A stretch of DNA of 6,276 nt from Acetobacteraceae bacterium (GTDB lineage: Bacteria > Pseudomonadota > Alphaproteobacteria > Acetobacterales > Acetobacteraceae). Positions 1-5,071 of the stretch are shown piece by piece. The notes below the pieces were generated by a model. The model worked only from the letters and a program-made list of their open reading frames with translations, searched no databases and had not been told where the DNA came from. The number at the start of each line of letters is the position of its first letter. Position 1 is the stretch's first letter. A program made the position numbers and the translations under genes. The stretch covers positions 1 to 6,276 of the forward strand of contig PLSZ01000056.1 in assembly GCA_003164305.1 (NCBI GenBank). Reading direction: 5' to 3'.

Positions 1-257
1 GCGATGAAGCCGGCGCGGGCGCCTTTGTGCTCCAGCAAGGCGTTGGTGACGACGGTCGTCGCGTGCGACAGCAGGGACACGCCCGCCGGATCGATGCCGT
101 GACGATCCAGCCCCTGGCGAATGCCCTCGATCACCGCCTGACCGAAATCGTGAGGCGTGGTCAGGACTTTGGCGATGCCGATGCGGCCGGAGGTTTCCTC
201 GACCATGGCGACGTCGGTGAAGGTGCCACCAATGTCGATGCCAATGCGCCAGGCCAT
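1..257 (-). CDS. Hydantoinase/oxoprolinase family protein, N-terminal part (HyuA-like), cut by window edge
   Basis: This is the first 85 codons of a gene that runs leftward out of the window. The protein begins MAWRIGIDIGGTFTDV, the glycine-rich phosphate-binding motif that opens the hydantoinase/oxoprolinase N-terminal domain (the ASKHA-like fold of N-methylhydantoinase A, 5-oxoprolinase and acetone carboxylase beta subunits). A second family motif, SHATTVVTNALLEHKGA, follows at about residues 64-80. Family members are cytoplasmic ATP-dependent enzymes that open cyclic amides such as hydantoins or 5-oxoproline, usually with a HyuB-type partner; the substrate here cannot be read. Full-length members are about 680-700 residues, so most of the gene lies outside. 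The ATG at 257 is well supported by a GAGGGG Shine-Dalgarno (268-263) five bases upstream. The gene is divergent from the MarR regulator, which could control it. Confidence 0.9.
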   Translation of the reverse strand, partial: MAWRIGIDIGGTFTDVAMVEETSGRIGIAKVLTTPHDFGQAVIEGIRQGLDRHGIDPAGVSLLSHATTVVTNALLEHKGARAGFI

Positions 258-533
258 GCTGTCCCCTCGTACGCTGGCTCGCGCCCTCGCCGAACCGTTG
301 CATGACCATAGGACCGCGCTGCAACATGACGCGCAAGCGCCCGCCGTGCTTCTGGCGCGCCGCATCCGGCGCCGGTCCGTCGGAGGTCGCTTTTGACCAG
401 GCCCGCTGCCATAATGCGACCCGATGACATCCAACGCCTTCCCGCGCGGCTCCACGGCGCGTCCGGCCGATCGCTCGCCGCGCGAAGCTCGTGCTTTGTC
501 GCGCGCCGGCCCGATACGTCCGTCGATCGCCTG
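258..533. other. Divergent intergenic region between hydantoinase-like and marR-type genes
   Basis: This 276-bp spacer separates two genes that point away from each other, so it should hold both promoters. I see no convincing -35/-10 pair on either strand. It contains inverted 6-mers GTTGCA (297-302) and TGCAAC (320-325), with CATGAC repeated directly at 301-306 and 325-330, a possible operator. The right part (393-533) is open in the MarR frame but is not needed for the MarR fold, and is treated here as leader. Confidence 0.4.
263..268 (-). promoter_or_regulatory. Ribosome binding site of the hydantoinase-like gene
   Basis: On the minus strand GAGGGG lies five bases before the ATG at 257-255. 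It is the purine-rich site that fixes this start. Confidence 0.7.
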
Positions 534-1028
534 ATGCCACAGTCCGCGACCGTCCCGCCCGCCGACCTCGTTCCCGACCCGGACATCCGTCTGGCCCAGG
601 ACCTGCTGTTCTTCGCCTACCGCGATTTCACCAACGCCGCCGACCTGATCCTGGAGGAACTGGGCCTTGGCCGCGCGCACCACCGCGCGATGCATTTCAT
701 CGGCCGCCATCCCGGCATCACGGTGTCCGAACTCCTGTCGATCCTGCGCATCACCAAGCAATCGCTGGCCCGCGTGCTGAACGAACTCGTGGAGCGCGGT
801 TACGTGGCCCAAAGTCCAGGACTCGGCGACCGGCGGCAACGGCTGTTGCGGCTGACCGGCGCGGGCGCCGACCTGGAACTGCGGCTGTTCAGGCAGCAAA
901 AGGCGCGGCTGGCGGAGGCATTTCACGCGGCCGGCCCGGAGGCGCTGGCGGGATTTCAACAGGTCATGCGCGGCATCATGGACGAAAGCGCGCGCGCCTG
1001 GGTCGATCTGGCGCCGCGCCCAGGCTGA
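534..1028 (+). CDS. MarR-family winged-helix transcriptional regulator
   Basis: This 164-residue protein has the usual MarR length and layout: N-terminal dimerisation helix (about 18-45), winged helix-turn-helix (about 48-110), C-terminal dimerisation helices (about 112-160). The recognition helix is TKQSLARVLNELVERG (74-89). The wing contains GLGDRRQRLLRLT (96-108), including the conserved D-R-R of MarR wings. Members bind palindromic DNA as homodimers, usually as repressors relieved by small ligands or oxidation. Its position near a PetR-type response regulator recalls petP of Rhodobacter petP-petR; that is comparison by family and context only. The start is uncertain: the ATG at 534 gives the standard length but has no clear Shine-Dalgarno. 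In-frame ATG 414 or TTG 393 would add 40-47 low-complexity, arginine-rich residues that look non-homologous. Candidate targets are the divergent gene, its own promoter, and the palindrome before the ompA-like gene. Confidence 0.9.
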   Translation: MPQSATVPPADLVPDPDIRLAQDLLFFAYRDFTNAADLILEELGLGRAHHRAMHFIGRHPGITVSELLSILRITKQSLARVLNELVERGYVAQSPGLGDRRQRLLRLTGAGADLELRLFRQQKARLAEAFHAAGPEALAGFQQVMRGIMDESARAWVDLAPRPG

Positions 1029-1160
1029 GGGCGTTCCGGCCGGTGAGGAGTCACGGCGGCGATCCCCGCCGCGAATTCGGTCTCGCCTTACCCATGGCCG
1101 TCGGCAGGCGGACAATCGTTGCTTTTCGTAACAAAACGCTCCGCGCGATGGTCCGTTCCG

Positions 1161-1176
1161 CGGTTGCGAGCAACCG
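1161..1176. promoter_or_regulatory. 16-bp palindrome overlapping the -35 of the ompA-like promoter (candidate operator)
   Basis: CGGTTGC-GA-GCAACCG has perfect 7-bp arms and a 2-bp centre. It covers the TTGCGA -35 hexamer (1164-1169). Size and symmetry fit a dimeric repressor of the MarR or TetR kind, and a MarR gene is immediately upstream. The binding protein is inference; the symmetry is seen directly. Confidence 0.5.
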
Positions 1177-1193
1177 GCCGCTCCCCCTATAAC
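1164..1193 (+). promoter_or_regulatory. Probable sigma70-type promoter of the ompA-like gene
   Basis: TTGCGA (1164-1169) and TATAAC (1188-1193) are separated by 18 bp. Transcription would start near 1200 and leave a 5' leader of about 65 nt before the ATG at 1265. The -10 differs from consensus at one position and the -35 at two. It is the best promoter match I found in the window. Confidence 0.55.
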
Positions 1194-1249
1194 CCGGCGG
1201 CCCGGAGCGCTCGCGACTCCGAATTCGCAACGAAATCGCGACCGCGAAC

Positions 1250-1253
1250 GGAG
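1250..1253 (+). promoter_or_regulatory. Ribosome binding site of the ompA-like gene
   Basis: GGAG lies 11 bases before the ATG at 1265. It supports this start, which also gives an immediate signal peptide. Confidence 0.5.
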
Positions 1254-1264
1254 ATCCCTCGAAC

Positions 1265-2311
1265 ATGCGTTACCGGAATATTCTGCTGGCGACCGCGATC
1301 GCCGCGCTGCCTCTGGCGGCGGAAGCGCAGCCGGTGAGCGGGCTGTATATCGGCACGGGCGCGGGTTTGAACCTGATGCAGAACGAGATAGACAAGTCTC
1401 AGAACGGCATCGCCACGCCCAACAAGAGCCTGCAAATGACCCTTGGCGCCACGGCGTTCGGCAGCGTCGGCTGGGGCTTCGGCAACGGGCTGCGCGCCGA
1501 GTTCGAGTTCGACTACCGCTATAACGGCATCAGCGGAGCGGTTAATCCCCCGCCGGTCGGCACCACGACGACCAATGGGTCGGAAAACAAATACGGCCCG
1601 ATGGTCAACGTGCTTTATGACTTCAATGGCATCGGCCCGTCGCTGGTTCCGTACATCGGCGCGGGCGCCGGGTATCAGTGGGTCAGCGTGAGCGCCGGCG
1701 GCGGTGCGCCGCATTTGGCGACCGGAACGCCGGGCGCCTTCGCCTATCAGGCGATGCTTGGCGCGGCGATGCCCATTGCCGCCGTGCCGGGCCTGTCGCT
1801 GACCGCCGAGTATCGCTTCATGGGCCTCGCCGGAGATCGCAGCTACACCGGCGGCCCGCTACACAACACGATCGTGCGGTCCGACAACTTCAATCACAGC
1901 GTTCTGCTCGGTGTGCGTTACAGCTTCAACGCCGCGCCGGCCCCCGTGGCGGCCGCGCCGACGCCAGTCGCCGATCTGGGCGCCAAGACGTTCCTGGTGT
2001 TCTTCGACTGGGACAAGGCCGACCTGACCGCTCGCGGCGCCGCCATCGTGCATGACGCGGCGGCCTACTCGACCAGCACGCGCTACACCCGCATCGACGT
2101 CGATGGGAACACCGACACCTCCGGCACGCCACAATACAACATGGGTCTGTCGGAGCGTCGCGCGCGCGTCGTGGCCGCCGAACTGGTCCGCGACGGCGTG
2201 CCACAGAGCGCGATTTCCATGCATGCCGAAGGCGACACCAAACTCCTGGTGCCGACCGGTCCCGGCGTGCGGGAACCGCAAAACCGCCGCGTCGATATCG
2301 TCTTCCACTGA
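1265..2311 (+). CDS. OmpA-family outer-membrane protein (beta-barrel plus OmpA C-terminal domain)
   Basis: The protein has 348 residues. Residues 1-21 form a signal peptide with an AEA cleavage site before QPVSG. Residues 26-222 form an eight-strand-type OmpA-like barrel: alternating strands such as GLYIGTGAGLNL, AEFEFDYRYNG, YIGAGAGYQWV and a last strand ending in an aromatic (LLGVRYSF). An Ala/Pro-rich linker (223-236) leads to an OmpA C-terminal domain (about 241-348), which opens with FLVFFDWDKADLT and has the signature GNTDTSGTPQYNMGLSERRA. D284 and R299 have the 15-residue spacing of the diaminopimelate-binding Asp and Arg in OmpA domains, so peptidoglycan binding is expected. GNTD replaces the more common GHTD. 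The likely role is tethering the outer membrane to the cell wall and possibly small-solute passage. It has its own promoter and candidate operator upstream, and the response regulator starts 82 bp downstream. Confidence 0.92.
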   Translation: MRYRNILLATAIAALPLAAEAQPVSGLYIGTGAGLNLMQNEIDKSQNGIATPNKSLQMTLGATAFGSVGWGFGNGLRAEFEFDYRYNGISGAVNPPPVGTTTTNGSENKYGPMVNVLYDFNGIGPSLVPYIGAGAGYQWVSVSAGGGAPHLATGTPGAFAYQAMLGAAMPIAAVPGLSLTAEYRFMGLAGDRSYTGGPLHNTIVRSDNFNHSVLLGVRYSFNAAPAPVAAAPTPVADLGAKTFLVFFDWDKADLTARGAAIVHDAAAYSTSTRYTRIDVDGNTDTSGTPQYNMGLSERRARVVAAELVRDGVPQSAISMHAEGDTKLLVPTGPGVREPQNRRVDIVFH

Positions 2312-2312
2312 C

Positions 2313-2335
2313 GCGGCGCCTGACGAAGGCGTCGC
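2313..2335 (+). terminator. Hairpin after the ompA-like gene (possible partial terminator or mRNA 3' stabiliser)
   Basis: GCGGCGCC (2313-2320) pairs with GGCGTCGC (2328-2335), giving 8 bp with one G-U and a 7-nt loop. It begins two bases after the stop codon. No T-run follows, so it is not a classical rho-independent terminator. It could let only part of transcription continue into the response regulator. Confidence 0.35.
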
Positions 2336-2393
2336 CCAGGACCACCATCGCGTTCCACGTGCCCCGGCGCGCGTTATGCGCTATGCTCCGGCC

Positions 2394-3098
2394 ATGACCG
2401 ATGAGTCTCACATCCTGGTGGTCGAGGACGACGCCCGCCTGCGCGACCGCCTCGCGCGCTATCTGACCGGCGAGGGCTTCCGGGTCACCGCCGCCCCGGA
2501 TGCCGCCGACGCGCGCGCGCGCATGCGGGGGATCAGCCCTGACCTGCTGGTGCTGGACGTGATGATGCCCGGCGAGAGCGGCCTCGACCTGACCCGTTCC
2601 CTGCGGGAGGAGCAAGGCAACGACCTCCCCGTCCTGATGCTGACCGCCCGCGGCGCGCCCGAGGACCGGATCGCCGGGTTCGAGGCGGGCGCCGACGACT
2701 ACCTCCCCAAGCCGTTTGAACCCCGCGAACTCGTGCTGCGTATTCGGGCCCTGCTGCGGCGTGCTCCGTCGCAACCAGCGCCGGCGCCGGAGCCGGCGGG
2801 TCCCGTCCGCATCGGCACCGCGACCTTCGACCTGGATCGCGGCGAACTCATCGGCCCCAACGGTCCCATCCGGCTGACCGGCGGCGAAGCGGCTTTGCTG
2901 ACCGCGCTCGCCACAAGGCCGGGCGAGATCCTGTCGCGGGAGGACATCGCGGCGGCGCTCGGCACCGACGACGCCGGGGAACGCGCGGTCGATGTCCAGG
3001 TCACCCGCCTGCGCCGCAAAATCGAGGCCGACCCGCGCGAACCACGCTTCCTGCACACCGTGCGCGGCCGCGGCTATGTGCTGAAGCCGGGCGTCTAG
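2394..3098 (+). CDS. OmpR/PetR-type response regulator
   Basis: This 234-residue response regulator has a receiver domain (about 5-122) and an OmpR-type winged-helix DNA-binding domain (about 137-232), joined by a Pro/Ala-rich linker (124-138). The phosphorylation machinery is complete: acidic E11-D12-D13, phospho-acceptor D55 in LLVLDVMMPG, T84 in LMLTAR, K106 in DDYLPKPFEP. The output domain carries AVDVQVTRLRRKIEADP and the closing HTVRGRGYVL wing. The stretch MMPGESGLDLTRSLREE and the KPFEPRELVLRI region resemble PetR of Rhodobacter, so PetR-like is the best subfamily guess. The partner kinase abuts it, so signal transfer from that kinase is expected. ATG 2394 is chosen because it places the first receiver strand at the usual distance; in-frame ATG 2376 would add six residues. 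No clear Shine-Dalgarno or promoter is visible, so it may depend on readthrough from the ompA-like gene. Confidence 0.93.
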   Translation: MTDESHILVVEDDARLRDRLARYLTGEGFRVTAAPDAADARARMRGISPDLLVLDVMMPGESGLDLTRSLREEQGNDLPVLMLTARGAPEDRIAGFEAGADDYLPKPFEPRELVLRIRALLRRAPSQPAPAPEPAGPVRIGTATFDLDRGELIGPNGPIRLTGGEAALLTALATRPGEILSREDIAAALGTDDAGERAVDVQVTRLRRKIEADPREPRFLHTVRGRGYVLKPGV

Positions 3099-4427
3099 AT
3101 GCGCGCCCGGGTGCCCGGGATGAACCTGTTGAAGCGGCTGATGCCGAGGTCGCTGCTCGGCCGCAGCCTGCTGATGATCCTGCTCCCGCTGGTGGCGCTG
3201 CAGGCGGTGACGTTCCAGATATTTTACGGCAGCCATGTGGACATCGTGTCCCGCCGGCTGACCGCCGCCATCGCCGGGGAAATCGCTCTCACCACGCAGT
3301 TGCTGGACCGCTTTCCCGGGCAACGAAACCATGACTGGATCCTGGCCAGCGCGCGGCAACGGCTCGGACTGGAGATCACGCTAGACCCCGGCGTCAGGCT
3401 GACCAACCCGCGCAGCACCAACATTCTCGGCCCGATGGACGACGATCTGGAGGTCGCGTTGAACCAGGCTTTCGACGCGCCGTTCTCGATGGACTGGACG
3501 TCGGACCCTCGGTCGGTGCTGATCAGCATTCAGGTCGCCGACGGCGTCGTGCATGTCGTCGCGCCCAGAAAACGATTGTACTCGACGACGATCTATCTGT
3601 TCGTTCCCTGGGTCGCCGGTACCGCCCTCCTGCTGTTCGGTGTCGCGGCGCTGTTCATGCGCAATCAGGTGCGCGGCATTCGCCGTCTCGCCCGTTCCGC
3701 GGAGGCGTTCGGTCTGGGCCGCGAAATCCCGCCGATCCGGCCCGAAGGCGCGACCGAGGTTCGCCAGGCCGCCGTCGCGTTCAACCGCATGCAGGACCGC
3801 ATCCGCCGCTTCCTGGCGCAACGGACCGAGATGCTGGCCGGCGTTTCGCATGACTTGCGCACGCCGCTGACCCGTCTGCGGTTGGCGCTCGCCATGCTGC
3901 CAAAGGATGCGGCATGGCGCGAAGACGTCACCGAAATGACCGACGACGTCGAGGAAATGGAACGGATGATCAGCGGTTACCTCGCCTTTGCTCGAGGCGA
4001 GGGGACAGAGCAGGCCAAACCCATCGACCTGTCCGTCATGCTGGCCGATGTCGCGACGGCGGCGCGGCGCGGTGGTGCGAATATCGAGATCAATGTGCCG
4101 GAATCGTTGACCGTGTCGCTGCGCGCCGACGCTGTGCGCCGCGCGATCACCAACCTGGTGGACAACGCCCGCCGCCACGCGACACGGGTCATGCTGTCGG
4201 CGGTGCCACGCGGACGCTCGGTGCTGGTGAACGTGGACGATGACGGGCCGGGCATCGCGGCGGAACAGCGGGAGGATGTGTTCCGCCCGTTTCAAAGCGG
4301 TTCGACAGGGGGCACCGGCCTCGGTCTGACGATCGCCCGGGACATCGTGCGGGCGCATGGCGGGGATATTTCGCTGGAGGATTCTCCGTTGGGCGGCTTG
4401 CGCGCGCGGGTGCGCCTGCCGGTTTGA
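3099..4427 (+). CDS. EnvZ-type membrane sensor histidine kinase
   Basis: The protein has 442 residues and typical EnvZ order: TM1 (about 19-43), a periplasmic sensor region of about 120 residues (44-162), TM2 (about 163-187), HAMP (about 188-240), HisKA with phospho-acceptor H251 in MLAGVSHDLRTPLTRLRLAL, and HATPase_c (about 335-442). The ATPase boxes are intact: N-box AITNLVDNARRHA, G1 VDDDGPGI (379-386), F-box VFRPF, G2 GGTGLGLTI (404-412). It should autophosphorylate in response to an envelope signal and phosphorylate the regulator encoded just before it. The ATG at 3099 immediately follows the regulator's TAG, implying one transcript and coupled translation. In-frame ATG 3120 would remove seven residues and still leave TM1 whole. 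The signal cannot be read from the periplasmic domain, which has no motif I recognise. Confidence 0.94.
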   Translation: MRARVPGMNLLKRLMPRSLLGRSLLMILLPLVALQAVTFQIFYGSHVDIVSRRLTAAIAGEIALTTQLLDRFPGQRNHDWILASARQRLGLEITLDPGVRLTNPRSTNILGPMDDDLEVALNQAFDAPFSMDWTSDPRSVLISIQVADGVVHVVAPRKRLYSTTIYLFVPWVAGTALLLFGVAALFMRNQVRGIRRLARSAEAFGLGREIPPIRPEGATEVRQAAVAFNRMQDRIRRFLAQRTEMLAGVSHDLRTPLTRLRLALAMLPKDAAWREDVTEMTDDVEEMERMISGYLAFARGEGTEQAKPIDLSVMLADVATAARRGGANIEINVPESLTVSLRADAVRRAITNLVDNARRHATRVMLSAVPRGRSVLVNVDDDGPGIAAEQREDVFRPFQSGSTGGTGLGLTIARDIVRAHGGDISLEDSPLGGLRARVRLPV

Positions 4428-4543
4428 CGACGGCCGCGCTGACGCATGTTTTTTATCGCGTATGCAACCGCGTCACGACCATCGACGATTCTCTTCCCGT
4501 CATCACCGGGCGCTGGCGAGGCCGAAAGTCTCAGCGATGATCG
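4428..4543. other. Spacer after the kinase gene; no gene seen
   Basis: No credible coding frame is visible. TGACGC (4440-4445) and GCGTCA (4470-4475) form an inverted repeat around a T6 run (4449-4454). The T-run lies inside the repeat rather than after a stem, so it is not a standard terminator. On the minus strand this stretch is the sequence flanking the 3' end of the intron remnant, that is, its former 3' exon. Confidence 0.4.
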
Positions 4544-4547
4544 ATAG

Positions 4548-4574
4548 GGGTCGGGAAGGTCTCCCTCCCCGCCC
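4548..4574 (-). other. Group II intron domain VI hairpin with bulged branch-point A
   Basis: On the minus strand GGG (4574-4572) pairs with CCC (4550-4548), C4571 pairs with G4552, and GGGGAGG (4570-4564) pairs with CCTTCCC (4559-4553, one G-U) under a GAGA tetraloop (4563-4560). The only unpaired base in the stem is A4551, which lies seven bases before the presumed intron end at 4544. This is the expected geometry of the lariat branch point. Confidence 0.7.
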
Positions 4575-4577
4575 TCC

Positions 4578-4602
4578 GAACCGGTTCTCCCGCACACGGC
4601 TC
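4578..4602 (-). other. Group II intron domain V fragment, shortened
   Basis: Minus strand GAGCCG (4602-4597) can pair with CGGTTC (4583-4578), the basal helix of domain V that holds the catalytic-triad strand. The fragment is 25 nt, against about 34 for a normal domain V. The distal 3' arm that should pair with GTGTGCGG is missing; a deletion of roughly eight or nine bases explains this. Known role: domain V is the metal-binding catalytic core, so loss of its upper helix should abolish splicing. Confidence 0.6.
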
Positions 4603-4619
4603 TCCGGTCGCTGGCTTCC

Positions 4620-4879
4620 TCATCGGAAGTATCTCGCTGCTCCATGGGCCGTCTGAAGGGTGAATAACCCGTGCTTCGCGAAGAAGGCATTGGTCCATTT
4701 CCGATGATCGGCCTCGCGACGGCCGCGGCCGGGACGCTTTTCCCGCATACGCGGGATCGCGCGGCCGCCGCCGGACGCGGCCGTCTAGCCTCCGGAACAG
4801 GCGCGGTCTCGCGTGATTGAAGGGAACCAAACCATCCCCGCGGCATCGGGTTGATGTCGGCGATGATCCGCCCAAGGCT
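4620..4879 (-). pseudogene. ltrA: Group II intron reverse transcriptase/maturase, C-terminal remnant with two frameshifts
   Basis: About 86 residues of the intron-encoded protein's C-terminus are readable in three frames. Frame one (4879 to about 4825) reads SLGRIIADINPMPRGWFG, the start of the maturase (GIIM) region. Frame two (about 4823-4763) reads FNHARPRLFRRLDGRVRRR. Frame three (about 4761-4620) starts AIPRMREKRPG and ends DHRKWTNAFFAKHGLFTLQ, followed by TAHGAARYFR and a TGA stop at 4622-4620. These match the common pattern ADINPMLRGWFGYFKH, FRRLDGWVRRRLRAILRKR and DHxRWPNAFFAxHGLFSL. The first shift is explained by one extra base in a CCC run (about 4822-4825, minus-strand GGTTCCCTTC); the second fits loss of two bases in a GC-rich run near 4760-4763. 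The N-terminal reverse-transcriptase domain is absent. Such proteins bind their intron RNA and help it splice and retrohome; this one cannot. Confidence 0.8.
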
Positions 4880-5071
4880 GTCAGGAAGTCGAACCCCTGG
4901 GAAAGCCCCTCACCAGTTGTCCCCAGGCAACCGTCAGCCATGCTCGGAAAGTTGATGGCGCGAGGGGATCCCGTCGTCTGGCGCCTCGCTTCGCCAACGG
5001 CTATATCAGGCGCGCGAATCGCGATGTCCCGCATGGGACGCCGCGCGAGGCGCGGCCCTGTGGGCGCGCGA
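4880..5071. other. Region between intron remnant and bamA; no intact gene, origin unclear
   Basis: Neither strand holds a gene I can name. On the minus strand one frame stays open and reads, for example, INFPSMADGCLGTTGEGL, but I recognise no family. The stretch may be further decayed intron (5' ribozyme domains): a minus-strand GCGCGCC at 5016-5010 weakly recalls the GTGCG that starts group II introns, but the second base does not fit. The part nearest bamA must hold its promoter unless transcription reads through; TATATC (5002-5007) is a weak -10 candidate without a matching -35. In-frame ATGs at 5024 and 5033 are alternative bamA starts. Confidence 0.35.

Larger units (their letters stand above)
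4544..4879 (-). mobile_element. Group II intron remnant (3' part: maturase C-terminus, domain V fragment, domain VI)
   Basis: Read on the minus strand, three successive pieces match the 3' end of a bacterial group II intron: a broken maturase C-terminus (4879-4620), a domain V core GAGCCGTGTGCGG (starting at 4602), and GGTTCGGAGGGCGGGG leading into a domain VI hairpin. The intron would end in CCCCTAT at 4544, an AY end typical of these elements. Intact copies of this kind are about 1.8-2 kb, so most of the element (5' ribozyme domains and the reverse-transcriptase body) is lost, and the domain V fragment is too short to fold. It should be catalytically dead and immobile. The 5' limit is uncertain: unexplained sequence up to about 5016 could include further intron domains. 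Subclass is not assigned. Confidence 0.82.

Noticed and set aside
393..415. TTGACC (393-398) and CATAAT (410-415) as a promoter for the MarR gene
   Set aside because: The hexamers are good but only 11 bp apart, too close for sigma70, and no other -35 fits the CATAAT.
393..533. Upstream start (TTG 393 or ATG 414) for the MarR protein
   Set aside because: It would add 40-47 arginine-rich residues not typical of the family; ATG 534 gives the normal length.
1054..1071. CGGCGG/CCGCCG hairpin after the MarR gene as a terminator
   Set aside because: Only 6 bp, no T-run after it, and such short GC repeats are expected by chance here.
1926..3359. Long minus-strand open frame (477 codons) opposite the ompA-like gene and the response regulator
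   Set aside because: It mirrors two clearly real genes; its protein is rich in R, G, H and Q with no domain, as expected of a GC-rich antisense frame.
3381..4358. Minus-strand open frame of 325 codons opposite the histidine kinase
   Set aside because: The kinase boxes on the plus strand are all intact; the antisense product has no recognisable motif.
4436..4475. T6 run and inverted repeat after the kinase stop codon as a rho-independent terminator
   Set aside because: The stem directly before the T-run is only about 3 bp, and the longer inverted repeat has the T-run in its loop.
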